A stretch of DNA of 64,000 nt from LMUY01 sp965199105. Its GTDB lineage: Bacteria; Pseudomonadota; Alphaproteobacteria; Acetobacterales; Acetobacteraceae. Position numbers and translations under genes: made by a program. The stretch spans positions 1,922,001 through 1,986,000 of the forward strand of contig CBDAQO010000002.1 in the NCBI GenBank assembly GCA_965199105.1, given 5' to 3'. The notes under the pieces are model-generated. The model was not told where the DNA came from, did not search any database, and worked only from the letters and a program-made list of their open reading frames with translations. Below, piece after piece: positions 17,255-26,446 of this stretch (its first letter is position 1; each line of letters starts with the position of its first letter).

Positions 17255-18102
17255 GCCTCCGTTTTCAAACCGAACCGGAGCCGCCACGCGCCACCCTGCT
17301 GCCCGTGATCCCTGGCGTTGGCCGTGTCGTCGCCGCCAACCCCGGCCAGATGACCTATCACGGCACCAACACCTACATCCTCGAGCGGCCCGAGGGTGTA
17401 ACCGTGCTCGACCCGGGCCCCGACGACCCGGGTCACGTGGCCGACATCCTCCGCCTTACACCCGCGCCGGTCCGCCGCCTTCTGCTCACGCACACCCATG
17501 CCGACCACGTCGGCGCCGTCCCGCGTTTGCGTGCTGCCACCGGCGCACCGGTCGCCGCATGGCACGTCAGCGCCAGTCCGGCCTTCGCTCCCGACCAGCC
17601 GCTGGCCGACGGTGACGAGGTGGCCGGGCTGGTGGCAATGTTCACGCCGGGTCATGCAGCCGATCATGTCTGCTTCGCCCATCCCACCGGCGCGCTGTTC
17701 AGTGGTGACCTGGTGATGGCCTGGTCCAGCACCGCCATCAGCCCACCCGGCGGCGACATGGCCGCTTACTTCGCCAGCCTGAAGTGCCTTCTGAGCCGAT
17801 CCGGCGACACGCTCTACTTGCCCGGTCACGGTCCCGCCCTCCACGAGCCGCAGATTTACGTGCGCGAACTTCTGGCCCATCGTATCGCTCGTGAGCAGGC
17901 CATCCTGGCGGCGCTGGCCACGCACGCCGCCGCTCCGGCCACCCTGGTGACAGGCCTCTATCCCGGCCTTGACCCTGCCCTGCAGCCAGCGGCCGAGGGC
18001 AGCGTGGTTGCCCACCTGCTGAAGCTTGCCGCCGAAGGCAGAGCCCGCCCGATCGACCAGATGTCCAAACCGGATGCGAGCGCCTGGGAACGGATCGTCT
18101 AG
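17251..18102 (+). CDS. Metallo-beta-lactamase-fold hydrolase
   Basis: 283 residues from a TTG start at 17251 that overlaps the preceding TGA (TTGA); the conserved N terminus ('PVIPGVGRVVAANPGQMTYH') begins soon after, which supports this unusual start. Zinc-binding motifs are 'THTHADHVG', 'FTPGHAADH', 'FSGDLVMAW' and 'LPGHGP'. The C-terminal helices match the LACTB2-like or hydroxyacylglutathione-hydrolase-like subgroup. Some relatives cleave RNA and others thioesters. Coupling to an acyl-thioester dehydratase gene slightly favours a thioesterase role, by inference only. Confidence 0.85.
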   Translation: MSLRFQTEPEPPRATLLPVIPGVGRVVAANPGQMTYHGTNTYILERPEGVTVLDPGPDDPGHVADILRLTPAPVRRLLLTHTHADHVGAVPRLRAATGAPVAAWHVSASPAFAPDQPLADGDEVAGLVAMFTPGHAADHVCFAHPTGALFSGDLVMAWSSTAISPPGGDMAAYFASLKCLLSRSGDTLYLPGHGPALHEPQIYVRELLAHRIAREQAILAALATHAAAPATLVTGLYPGLDPALQPAAEGSVVAHLLKLAAEGRARPIDQMSKPDASAWERIV

Positions 18103-18110
18103 CGTCTCGT

Positions 18111-18156
18111 GCCGAGCCGAGCCGATAGTGCCGGGTTTACGGCTCGCGGTTTCGGC
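18111..18156 (+). promoter_or_regulatory. Hairpin in the serC leader
   Basis: An inner stem CGAGCCG (18118-18124) pairs with CGGCTCG (18140-18146), and an outer GCCGA (18111-18115) with TCGGC (18152-18156). It ends 25 bp before the serC ATG. It could be a leader regulatory structure or a terminator for the upstream operon; there is no U-tract. I could not test it against the known serC leader motif. Confidence 0.35.
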
Positions 18157-18181
18157 GTCTGCTGCGGTAAACTGGTCTCCC

Positions 18182-19294
18182 ATGCAAACGCCACCGATCC
18201 GCCCCCACAATCCATGCTTCTCATCCGGCCCCTGCGCCAAGCGGCCGGGCTGGAGCCTTGCCGCCCTCGAAACCAAAATGCTCGGCCGCAGCCATCGCGC
18301 ACCCGCCGCCAAGAGGCAGCTCCAAGATGTGATCCAACGCTCGGCGGAGTTGATCGGCATGCCCGCCGACTGGCAGCTCGGCATTGTTCCCGCGTCGGAC
18401 ACGGGGGCGGTCGAGATGGCCATGTGGTCCCTGCTCGGCCCTCGCCCCGTGGATGTGCTGGCGTTCGAAAGCTTTTCCGCGCAGTGGGCCGCCGATATCA
18501 GCGACCAACTTCGCCTCTCCAACGTCCGCACGCTGACTGCGCCCTATGGTCACCTCCCCGACCTGGACGTCATCGACCCGGCGCATGACGTGGTGCTCGC
18601 CTGGAATGGCACCACCTCCGGCGTGCGCCTCACCGACGGCGCTTGGCTGCGTCGCGGCGACGGGCTCGTTATCTGTGACGCAACCTCCGCCGCCTTCGCC
18701 ATGGCGCTGCCGTGGGACCGCCTGGATGTCGTCACCTGGTCCTGGCAGAAGGCGCTCGGTGGTGAGGCGGCGCATGGCATGCTGGCGCTCTCCCCCCGCG
18801 CCCGCGCCCGCCTCGAGCACCACACCCCCGCCTGGCCGCTGCCAAAGATCTTCCGCATCACGCCTGGCCTGTTTCGCGGCGAAACCATCAACACCCCCTC
18901 GATGCTATGCGTGGCAGACGCGTTGGACGGGCTGACCTGGGCCGAGCAGGCCGGCGGTTTGCCCGCCCTGATCGCCCGGGCCGACGCCAATCTTGCCACC
19001 ATCGCCGCCTGGGAGGCCGGATGCGGCTGGGCCGATTTCCTGGCGCACGACCCGGCGACGCGCTCCCCAACCGCGATTTGCCTCACCGTCCCCACCCCAG
19101 GCATGGCGCAACGCATGGCGGCACTGCTGGACGCAGAGAACGCCGCCTATGACATCGCCAGCTACCGCGACGCGCCGCCCGGATTGCGCATCTGGGGTGG
19201 TGCCACCGTGGAAACTGCTGACATTGCTGCCTTGCTGCCCTGGCTTGACTGGGCCCACGCCGAAGCTTCTGCCGCCGTTGGTGTAATGGTATAG
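18182..19294 (+). CDS. serC: Phosphoserine aminotransferase
   Basis: 370 residues. It makes 3-phosphoserine from 3-phosphohydroxypyruvate and glutamate (serine synthesis). The N-terminal 'PIRPHNPCFSSGPCAKRPGW' is typical of the alphaproteobacterial SerC subfamily. The PLP lysine is in 'TWSWQKALGGEAAHGM', and 'CDATSAAFAM' carries the PLP-binding Asp. ATG 18182 gives the standard N terminus, although the ribosome-binding site is weak. A hairpin occupies the leader. The usual partner serA does not follow; hisZ is next, 9 bp downstream. Confidence 0.93.
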   Translation: MQTPPIRPHNPCFSSGPCAKRPGWSLAALETKMLGRSHRAPAAKRQLQDVIQRSAELIGMPADWQLGIVPASDTGAVEMAMWSLLGPRPVDVLAFESFSAQWAADISDQLRLSNVRTLTAPYGHLPDLDVIDPAHDVVLAWNGTTSGVRLTDGAWLRRGDGLVICDATSAAFAMALPWDRLDVVTWSWQKALGGEAAHGMLALSPRARARLEHHTPAWPLPKIFRITPGLFRGETINTPSMLCVADALDGLTWAEQAGGLPALIARADANLATIAAWEAGCGWADFLAHDPATRSPTAICLTVPTPGMAQRMAALLDAENAAYDIASYRDAPPGLRIWGGATVETADIAALLPWLDWAHAEASAAVGVMV

Positions 19295-19303
19295 CCTCGC
19301 TCG

Positions 19304-20455
19304 ATGCCCGATCCCTCCCTTGAACCCCTTGCCAACCCGGCCCTGCTCCCCGCCGGCTTCCGCGACCTTTTGCCTCCCGACGCGGAAACCGAGGCCGCCG
19401 CCGTCGAAGTGGTGATGGCTGCCTTCGCCTCGCATGGCTACGAGCGTATCAAACCACCCTTAATAGAGTTTGAAGATGGGCTGCTCGCCGGGTCGGGCGC
19501 GGCCACGGCGGAGCAGATTTTTCGCCTGATGGACCCTGAATCGCACCGCATGATGGGCGTTCGCGCCGATATGACCCCGCAAGTGGCGCGGATTGCGACA
19601 ACCCGGCTGCAGGGCGAGCCGCGACCGCTGCGGCTCAGCTATTCCGGCCAATGCCTGCTCTCGCGCGGCAGCCAAATCCTGCCCGACCGCCAGGTGGCCC
19701 AGGCCGGGCTCGAGCTGATCGGCTGCGACAGCCTTGCCGCCGATGCCGAAATGGTGCTGGTCGGCGCCGACGCGCTGGCGGCCCTCGGCCTAACCCGAGT
19801 GAGTTTCGACCTCACTTTGCCACGCCTCGCCCCGACCCTGCTGGACGAAGCCGGCTTCACCGGCCCGGCTCGCAACACCTTGCTACGGGCGCTGGATCGC
19901 AAGGACGTCGCCTCGGTCGTGCAGCACGGCGGCCGGCTGGCAGAGACGCTGAGCGAGCTGTTGCTGACGGCAGGGCTCGCAGGCCCGGCTTTAACGCGGC
20001 TGGAGCGGCTAACGCTACCGCCCGCCTCCGCCGCCATGTGCGAGCGACTGGCTGCGACGGTGCGCGCGATCCAAACCCGTGCTCCGCAGCTCAAGCTGAC
20101 CGTCGACCCGCTGGAATTCCGCGACCTGCCCTATCACACCGGGGTCTGCACCTCGGTCTACGCGCTGGGCCACACCGAAGTGCTCGGCCGTGGCGGGCGC
20201 TACCGCTGCGGCGAGGACGAGCCAGCGACCGGCCTCACGCTCTACCCCGACGCCATCCTTCGAGCCTGCAGCCGCCCCCCCTCGCGAACGCGCATCTTCG
20301 TCCCGGTCGGCGCCGACCAGGCGGTCGCGGCCCGGCTCCGCGCCGACGGGCATGCCACCGTGGCCGCGCTCGACCCGGTGGCGGACCCGGTGGCTGAGGC
20401 ACGCCGGCTGAATTGTACCCTTATAGTATGCGACGGCAGCGCAGCGCCGCTTTAA
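19304..20455 (+). CDS. hisZ: ATP phosphoribosyltransferase regulatory subunit
   Basis: 383 residues related to class II histidyl-tRNA synthetase but without the anticodon-binding domain: 'LPAGFRDLLPPDAETE', 'GYERIKPPLIEFED', 'GVRADMTPQVARIATTRL', 'LSYSGQCLLSRGSQ'. HisZ binds the short form of HisG and makes it active and histidine-sensitive in the first step of histidine synthesis, so a short hisG is expected elsewhere in the genome. It is co-directional with serC and purA with short gaps. Confidence 0.93.
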   Translation: MPDPSLEPLANPALLPAGFRDLLPPDAETEAAAVEVVMAAFASHGYERIKPPLIEFEDGLLAGSGAATAEQIFRLMDPESHRMMGVRADMTPQVARIATTRLQGEPRPLRLSYSGQCLLSRGSQILPDRQVAQAGLELIGCDSLAADAEMVLVGADALAALGLTRVSFDLTLPRLAPTLLDEAGFTGPARNTLLRALDRKDVASVVQHGGRLAETLSELLLTAGLAGPALTRLERLTLPPASAAMCERLAATVRAIQTRAPQLKLTVDPLEFRDLPYHTGVCTSVYALGHTEVLGRGGRYRCGEDEPATGLTLYPDAILRACSRPPSRTRIFVPVGADQAVAARLRADGHATVAALDPVADPVAEARRLNCTLIVCDGSAAPL

Positions 20456-20473
20456 CCAAACCTTAGGACAATC

Positions 20474-21769
20474 ATGGCAAATGTCACCGTGATCGGCGCC
20501 CAGTGGGGCGACGAAGGCAAGGGAAAGGTGGTCGATTGGCTGGCGAGCCGGGCCGATATCGTCGTCCGCTTTCAGGGCGGCCACAATGCTGGCCACACGC
20601 TCGTGGTCGGGAACACCACCTATAAGCTTAGCCTGCTTCCCTCCGGGCTCGTGCGGGGCAAGCTTGGCATTATCGGCAACGGCGTCGTCATCGACCCCGT
20701 GGCGCTGCTTGCCGAGATGGACCGGGTCGGCGCGCAAGGGCTCGACGTATCGCCCGCCAGCCTGCGCGTGGCTGACAACGCGGCACTGATTCTGCCGCTG
20801 CACGCCGCGATCGACCGCGCGCGTGAGGAAGCACGTGGCGAGCGCAAGATCGGCACCACCGGGCGCGGGATTGGCCCGGCTTACGAAGACAAGGTTGCAC
20901 GCCGGGCGATCCGCATGTGCGACCTTGCCGAGCCACAGACGCTGGCGGACAAGCTCGACGAGTTACTGCTGCACCACAACACCCTGCTGCGCGGCCTCGG
21001 CGCGCCGACCTTCGAAAAACAGGCCTTGCTCGACGGTTTGCTGGCGCTGGCCCCCCGCATCCTGCCGCATGTGGAGCCGGTTTGGCTCCGGTTGGACGAA
21101 GCCCGCCGCACCGGCCAACGCGTGCTGTTCGAGGGCGCGCAAGCGGTCATGCTGGACGTCGATCACGGCACCTACCCCTACGTGACCAGCAGCAACACGA
21201 TCGCGGCCACGGCAGCAAGCGGGTCGGGTGTGGCGCCAAGTGCCGTGGGCTTCGTGCTCGGCATCGCCAAGGCCTACTGCACCCGGGTTGGCAGCGGCCC
21301 GTTCCCGAGCGAACTGGCGGACGCGACGGGTCGGCTGCTCGGGGAAAAAGGCTGTGAGTTCGGCACTGTCACCGGCCGTCCGCGCCGCTGCGGCTGGTTT
21401 GACGCGGCGTTGGTGCGGCAGGCGATCAAGGTGGGCGGTATCACCGGCCTGGCACTCACGAAGCTGGACGTGCTTGACGGCTTGCCTGAGCTGAAGCTTT
21501 GCACCGGCTACATGGTCGACGGTGTGATGTGGCGCCACCTTCCAGCGGCTCCAGGTATGCAGGCGGCCGCCCAGCCGGTGTATGAGAGCATCGAGGGTTG
21601 GGCCGGGTCGACGCGTGGCGCTCGCACTTGGGCCGACTTGCCCGCGCAGGCGATCAAATATGTCCGCCGCATCGAGGAACTGGTCGAGGCGCCGGTGACG
21701 CTGCTGTCGACCAGCCCGGAGCGGGATGACACGATTCTGATGCGTGACCCGTTCGAAAGCGAACGCTGA
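20474..21769 (+). CDS. purA: Adenylosuccinate synthetase
   Basis: 431 residues, full length. It joins IMP and aspartate with GTP in the first committed step of AMP synthesis. The nucleotide loop 'GAQWGDEGKGKVVDWL', 'GGHNAGHTLVV', 'IGTTGRGIGPAYEDKVARR', 'FEGAQAVMLDVDHGTYPYVT' and 'TKLDVLDGL' are diagnostic. AGGA precedes the ATG. It lies 18 bp after hisZ, so the serC-hisZ-purA order looks like one transcription unit. Confidence 0.98.
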   Translation: MANVTVIGAQWGDEGKGKVVDWLASRADIVVRFQGGHNAGHTLVVGNTTYKLSLLPSGLVRGKLGIIGNGVVIDPVALLAEMDRVGAQGLDVSPASLRVADNAALILPLHAAIDRAREEARGERKIGTTGRGIGPAYEDKVARRAIRMCDLAEPQTLADKLDELLLHHNTLLRGLGAPTFEKQALLDGLLALAPRILPHVEPVWLRLDEARRTGQRVLFEGAQAVMLDVDHGTYPYVTSSNTIAATAASGSGVAPSAVGFVLGIAKAYCTRVGSGPFPSELADATGRLLGEKGCEFGTVTGRPRRCGWFDAALVRQAIKVGGITGLALTKLDVLDGLPELKLCTGYMVDGVMWRHLPAAPGMQAAAQPVYESIEGWAGSTRGARTWADLPAQAIKYVRRIEELVEAPVTLLSTSPERDDTILMRDPFESER

Positions 21770-21848
21770 CCGCCTGCAGCGTGGCGATGCGAACGCTTCC
21801 TTAACCTATTCCAGCCAGAATGGCGCCATCCAGGTCGAGTAGGCCAGA

Positions 21849-23837
21849 ATGGCAAATCCTCCGGCTACCACCGCCCCAGGCACCGGCTTGATCGGCGGGC
21901 TGTATCGCGTCGCGTTCAATGAAGTGCTGCCCAACGTCGCGCCACCGCTTACCGCGTATGCCGCCTATGGTGAACGCGCGACGGATACGGGGCTGATGGC
22001 GGTGTCCGTGGCACGGGGCTGGCCAGCCCGCGCGCGGGTGCTGACGGCGCTCACCGGTGCAGCCGTGCCAAACCTGATCACGCCGGTGGCGCACGGCGCT
22101 GCTCAACTGCCATCGGGGGAGGGGGGTTACTTCATCATCTGTCCGGCGCCGCAAGGGGCGTCGCTGCAGGCGACGCTCCGCGCCTGGAATGAAACTGAGT
22201 TGCTCCAGAACCTGCTACGCCCGGCAGCTGCGATCTTGGCGGACCTGCAGCAGCGCAACCTTACGCATCGCTCACTGCGGCCAGAAAACCTGTTCCAACT
22301 CGCCCAACGTGGCCCCGTCAGTCTGGGCCAGGCCTGGGCCGCGCCGCCCGCTTGCCACCAGCCGGACTGGCTTGAGCCGCCCTATTCGGCAAGCTGCCTG
22401 CCTTGCGGGCGCGGCAACGGCTCGATCGCGGACGATGTTTACGCGCTTGGCGCCGTCATGGTCATGTTTGCTCTTGGTGCTCACCCACTGCCGGGCGTGG
22501 AGCCGGCGGAAATCCTGCGGCGCAAGCTCGAGCTTGGTAGCTTTGCCGCCCTTGCCGAGCACCATCGGCTCCCATCCATGATCTTGGATTTGGCGCGCGG
22601 CATGCTTGCCGACGATCCGGAGCATCGGCCATCCCCGGTGATGTTGACTGATCCCCAAGCGGCGCGCGCCCGCCGTATCGCCGCCCGCCCGCCCCGCCGC
22701 TCACCGCGCCCGCTTGAACTGGGTGGCTATTCGGCGTCGACCGCGCGCACCCTGGCCTATGCGCTGAACCGCGAGCCGGAACAGGCTGTCTCCATGCTGC
22801 GCAGTGGCGTGATCGATCGCTGGTTGCGCCGCGGCCTGGGCGACTCGCAAACGGCTGGAACGATCGACGACGCCGTAACGCTGCGGGCAAGCGAACTCGC
22901 CCTTGGCGATGGCCGAGCGGACGCGCAACTCATCGCCCGCACCGTGGCGATACTGGATCCTTCGGCGCCACTGACCTGGCGTTCGGTCTCACTTTGGCCC
23001 GATGGGCTTGGCCCGGCGTTGGACCATGCGCTGCATCACGACCAGGCCAAGGTCGACGCGATCTGTGAGATCGCCGTTCGGCAAATCTTTCGCATGTGGG
23101 GTGAGTGCCGCCCGATGGTCGACGGCGCGCTGGCGCGATTGGACGCAAAGGACATCGCGGCCTGGGCGCAAGCCAGCCAGGGCGACGGCGGCGCCTTGCG
23201 GCTGAATTACCTGCTCAATCCACTTGCTCCGTGCGAGTCGCCGTCGGTCGCGCGGCGTTGGGTCACCCGTCTGTTGGAGTTGCTGCCTGCCTTAGAGTTG
23301 GGTGTGGGCGAGGCTGGCCGGAGCGATCGCACCCTGGTGGACGCGCATTTGGCGGCGTTCATCATCGCCCGCCGGGACGAGCGACTGGACGTCGACATCA
23401 GCCAACTTTCCAGTGTCCTGTCACCAACCGACCTGATGTCGCAACTTCGCCTTCTTGCGCGCTTGCAGCACAAATTGCACCGCGGCAACCTGCCAGGGTT
23501 GAGCAAGTGGGCCGTCGCGGCAGCAAAACCGCTGTTGGACGTGTTCAGCAGCCGGTCTCGCCGCGAGAGGATCGCCGCTTCTCTCGAGGAAATGGCCGCG
23601 GCCGGCCAGCTTCCCGCGATCGTGGCCCTGGTCGACAATCCGGCCGAGCTGGCCGCGGATGAGCGGGGGCTGCTCGCCACCCAAGCCCGGGTCGCAGCGA
23701 TTGATGCGTCATTGAACGCGCTGGCGACGTCCCGTCAGGTCCGGCCGCGCTGGGTAAAGCGCGTCGCGCAGGACGTGACTGGAGCACTCGGGCTGCTCGC
23801 TTGTGTGGTCGCTATGGCCGTTGCGCTGTTCGCCTGA
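21849..23837 (+). CDS. Tail-anchored protein kinase-like protein (probable pseudokinase)
   Basis: 662 residues. Residues ~15-280 follow a Ser/Thr-kinase layout, but the VAIK lysine is missing ('LMAVSVARGW'), HRD is 'HRSLRPEN' (140-147, Asp replaced by Ser) and DFG is replaced by 'SLGQAW'. The later 'ADDVYALGAVMVMFALG' keeps the subdomain IX pattern. About 360 helical residues follow, and the protein ends in one hydrophobic helix ('GALGLLACVVAMAVALFA'), as in a tail-anchored cytoplasmic protein. It is likely a scaffold or sensor rather than an active kinase. The stop overlaps the next gene (TGATG). Confidence 0.75.
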   Translation: MANPPATTAPGTGLIGGLYRVAFNEVLPNVAPPLTAYAAYGERATDTGLMAVSVARGWPARARVLTALTGAAVPNLITPVAHGAAQLPSGEGGYFIICPAPQGASLQATLRAWNETELLQNLLRPAAAILADLQQRNLTHRSLRPENLFQLAQRGPVSLGQAWAAPPACHQPDWLEPPYSASCLPCGRGNGSIADDVYALGAVMVMFALGAHPLPGVEPAEILRRKLELGSFAALAEHHRLPSMILDLARGMLADDPEHRPSPVMLTDPQAARARRIAARPPRRSPRPLELGGYSASTARTLAYALNREPEQAVSMLRSGVIDRWLRRGLGDSQTAGTIDDAVTLRASELALGDGRADAQLIARTVAILDPSAPLTWRSVSLWPDGLGPALDHALHHDQAKVDAICEIAVRQIFRMWGECRPMVDGALARLDAKDIAAWAQASQGDGGALRLNYLLNPLAPCESPSVARRWVTRLLELLPALELGVGEAGRSDRTLVDAHLAAFIIARRDERLDVDISQLSSVLSPTDLMSQLRLLARLQHKLHRGNLPGLSKWAVAAAKPLLDVFSSRSRRERIAASLEEMAAAGQLPAIVALVDNPAELAADERGLLATQARVAAIDASLNALATSRQVRPRWVKRVAQDVTGALGLLACVVAMAVALFA

Positions 23838-24295
23838 TGGCAAAGCGTGGCGCAAAAACACCCCAGGCGATAGCGGCGCCAGCACGGTCTTGGCTTTGGC
23901 TCCAAGGCGCCGTGTGCGGCGGCCTGGTGGTGCTAGCACCTGGAACGGCGCTGATGCTGGGAACCTTGCTCGCGCTGGCTATCGCGATGTTCGCCTTCGA
24001 GCAGACGCCGGGCCGCCCGGTGACCCGTTCGATGCTGCTCATGGGAGCCGCCACATCCCTGGCACCCCTGCTCCGTCTTTGGCAGCACGGCGGATCGCTC
24101 GCCGACACGGTCGACATCCTGTCTGACCCATTGCTGCCGCTATGGTCCTGGGCGGCCAGCGGGTCCGCCTGGTTGGTCGGTCAACTCTGGGAGGTGTTGT
24201 CGCTATTCGTAATGCAAACCGCCGACGACCAGACTGGCCGCCGGCTTAAAGAAGAACGTGCTAAACTCGTGGAGGAGTGGCGAGACGTCAGCTAG
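23837..24295 (+). CDS. Small membrane protein coupled to the pseudokinase
   Basis: 152 residues from the ATG that shares a base with the pseudokinase stop. Two or three hydrophobic helices are visible ('LQGAVCGGLVVLAPGTALML', 'LLALAIAMFAF', 'LWSWAASGSAWLVGQLW'). The end is charged and helical ('GRRLKEERAKLVEEWRDVS'), as in a cytoplasmic tail. I do not recognise the family. Coupling suggests a membrane partner for the tail-anchored pseudokinase. It converges on rpoH with 5 bp between stops. Confidence 0.75.
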   Translation: MAKRGAKTPQAIAAPARSWLWLQGAVCGGLVVLAPGTALMLGTLLALAIAMFAFEQTPGRPVTRSMLLMGAATSLAPLLRLWQHGGSLADTVDILSDPLLPLWSWAASGSAWLVGQLWEVLSLFVMQTADDQTGRRLKEERAKLVEEWRDVS

Positions 24296-24300
24296 GCGAC

Positions 24301-25191
24301 CTAGGCAGCAAGCGGCACAGCCAACCGTTGCTCGACCACCTGTTGCTTCATGGACTTTTGCAGCTTCTCAAAAGCGCGAACCTCGATTTGCCGGACGCGC
24401 TCACGCGAGATGCCATACTGTTGCGACAATTCTTCCAGCGTCGTCGGGTTGTCCTTGAGCCTGCGCTCGATGAGGATGTGCCGCTCGCGCTCGTTGAGTG
24501 TCCGCAGCGCATTCGACAGCAAAGCCTTGCGACCGGTAAGCTCCTCACGGTCGGCCAGCTCGGCTTCCTGGCTTTGGCCCTCATCCACCAGCCAATCCTG
24601 CCACTCACCTTCGCTGTCCGCACGAACCGGTGCGTTCAAGCTGTGATCGGGGGCGGCAAGGCGGCGGTTCATGCTAACGACGTCCTGCTCCGGTACCTGC
24701 AGCACGCGGGAGATCTTGGCCACATGCTCAGGCTTCAGGTCACCGTCATCGATGGCCTGCATCTGCCCCTTCAACCGCCGCAAATTGAAGAACAGCTTCT
24801 TTTGGGCAGCAGTCGTGCCCATTTTGACCAACGACCAGCTATGCAGGATGTATTCCTGGATGGCGGCCCGAATCCACCACATCGCGTAAGTCGCAAGCCG
24901 GAAGCCGCGATCCGGATCGAACCGCTTGACGGCCTGCATCATGCCAACGTTGCCCTCGCTGATCAGCTCGCCAACCGGCAGGCCGTAGCCGCGATAGCCC
25001 ATGGCGATCTTGGCGACCAGGCGGAGGTGCGAGGTGACGAGCTTGTGGGCCGCTGCCATATCTTCGTTGTCGCGCCAAGCCTTCGATAGCGCCAACTCCT
25101 CCTCAGGAGCAAGCATCGGAAACTTGCGGATTTCCTGCAAATAGCGGGAGAGATTGCCCTCAGGGGCGATATTCAACACTGTAGAGGCCAC
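24301..25191 (-). CDS. rpoH: RNA polymerase sigma-32 (heat shock) factor
   Basis: 296 residues. Region 2 has 'LVTSHLRLVAKIAMGYRGYG' and 'FRLATYAMWWIRAAIQEYIL'. An RpoH-box-like stretch 'AAQKKLFFNLRRLK' and region 4 'SQQYGISRERVRQIEVRAFE' complete the sigma-32 pattern. It directs transcription of heat shock genes. The start is GTG at 25191, with AAGGAG seven bases upstream. It follows the pseudouridine synthase gene in the same direction after 191 bp, an order seen in other alphaproteobacteria. That 191-bp spacer should hold its promoter; I could not identify a clear one. Confidence 0.97.
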   Translation of the reverse strand: MASTVLNIAPEGNLSRYLQEIRKFPMLAPEEELALSKAWRDNEDMAAAHKLVTSHLRLVAKIAMGYRGYGLPVGELISEGNVGMMQAVKRFDPDRGFRLATYAMWWIRAAIQEYILHSWSLVKMGTTAAQKKLFFNLRRLKGQMQAIDDGDLKPEHVAKISRVLQVPEQDVVSMNRRLAAPDHSLNAPVRADSEGEWQDWLVDEGQSQEAELADREELTGRKALLSNALRTLNERERHILIERRLKDNPTTLEELSQQYGISRERVRQIEVRAFEKLQKSMKQQVVEQRLAVPLAA

Positions 25192-25382
25192 AATCCGGCT
25201 CCTTCTAACCCCGACTTAACCGCGCCTACCCATTACGGCGAAGGCCCGCTACGGTTGCAGCCAAGGACAACGTTGATGCACTGCAGCACCTCACGGCTTG
25301 GAGAGCGCCCCACCCAGTGGCAGCGGCTCCAAACCTAGCGCCTTCCCGGGCATCGTCGGGTGAGCATTCAGGGTATACCGTA

Positions 25383-26402
25383 CTAACCCGGTCCGGTCAA
25401 CTGCGATGCAACAAGTGCGGTTCCTACGGGCTCGTCCAGCAGCGTGATCAAGCGACCGAAGTCGGTCGGGAGCGACGTTTCGAACCGCAAGGCCGCGCCG
25501 GTCCGCGGATGCCGGAACCCCAAGACGGACGCATGCAGGGCTTGCCTTGGAAAATCGAGCAGCCCGGCCCGAACCGTCGACGGGAGCAGCTTTGCCACCG
25601 CCGGCACACGTCGCAAATACACTGGGTCCCCCACGATCGGGTGGCCCGCGGTCGCCATGTGGACCCGAATTTGGTGGGTTCGCCCGCTTGCCAGGCGACA
25701 CTGCAGCAAGGCCGCGGCGGTGCCCCACGCCCGCTTAACGCTGTAGGACGTCAGCGCCTCCTTTCCGCCCCGCGCTACCACCGCCATCCGCTTGCGATCT
25801 TTCGGGTCCCGCCCGATGGGCCCGCTCATCGACCCCTGCCGCGCTGCCGGCAGCCCCCAGCATAAGGCGAGGTAGCTGCGCTCGAGGTCGCGCGCGGCGA
25901 ACGCAGCCGAGAGGCGGGCCATCGCAAGGTCGGTCTTGGCCACGACCATCACGCCCGAGGTGTCTTTGTCCAGCCGGTGCACGATGCCGGGTCGCCTTTC
26001 GCCGCCGATGCCGGGCAGGGTGTCGCCGCAATGGGCAAGCAGGGCGTTGACCAGCGTGTGGTCGGGGTTGCCGGGCGCGGGGTGCACCACCAGGCCGGGC
26101 GGTTTATCGAGCACCAGAACGTCGCCGTCCTCGAACAGGATGGGGAACTCGGCGGCTTGCGGCTGCGGCAGAGCGGGCAGGGGGGGCGGCGGCGCGAGTT
26201 CGTAACGCTCGCCCAGTGCCACCGCCCGCGCCGGGTCGGCGACGACGACGCCAGCCAAGGTGGCGTGGCCTTGCGTGATCAGGCTCTTGACCCGAGATCG
26301 CGAAATCGTGCCGATCGCTCGGGTCAGAAAGCTGTCGAGGCGGAGCCCGGCGTGCTCTGGCCCGGCGGTCATGCGCCATGCGCTATCGGGCCGTGAGGTC
26401 AT
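25383..26402 (-). CDS. RluA/RluD-family 23S rRNA pseudouridine synthase
   Basis: About 339 residues from ATG 26402 (ATG 26372 is an alternative). An S4-like domain ('GLRLDSFLTRAI', 'SRSRVKSLITQGHATLAG') precedes the catalytic domain with 'PILFEDGDVLVLDKPPGLVV' and the signature 'GIVHRLDKDTSGVMVVAK', whose Asp is catalytic. 'LASGRTHQIRVHMA' and 'GHPIVGDPVY' are also conserved. It probably isomerises uridines in helix 69 of 23S rRNA, as RluD does. It lies upstream of rpoH. Confidence 0.92.
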   Translation of the reverse strand: MTSRPDSAWRMTAGPEHAGLRLDSFLTRAIGTISRSRVKSLITQGHATLAGVVVADPARAVALGERYELAPPPPLPALPQPQAAEFPILFEDGDVLVLDKPPGLVVHPAPGNPDHTLVNALLAHCGDTLPGIGGERRPGIVHRLDKDTSGVMVVAKTDLAMARLSAAFAARDLERSYLALCWGLPAARQGSMSGPIGRDPKDRKRMAVVARGGKEALTSYSVKRAWGTAAALLQCRLASGRTHQIRVHMATAGHPIVGDPVYLRRVPAVAKLLPSTVRAGLLDFPRQALHASVLGFRHPRTGAALRFETSLPTDFGRLITLLDEPVGTALVASQLTGPG

Positions 26403-26446
26403 GGCGCAGTTTAGCGCGATCGGCGGGGCAAGGGGAGAAGTTGGGT

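Noticed and set aside
19275..19305. tRNA-like string GTGTAATGGTATAGCC near the serC end
   Set aside because: It only resembles a tRNA D-arm; no acceptor, anticodon or T arm follows, and it encodes the SerC C terminus.
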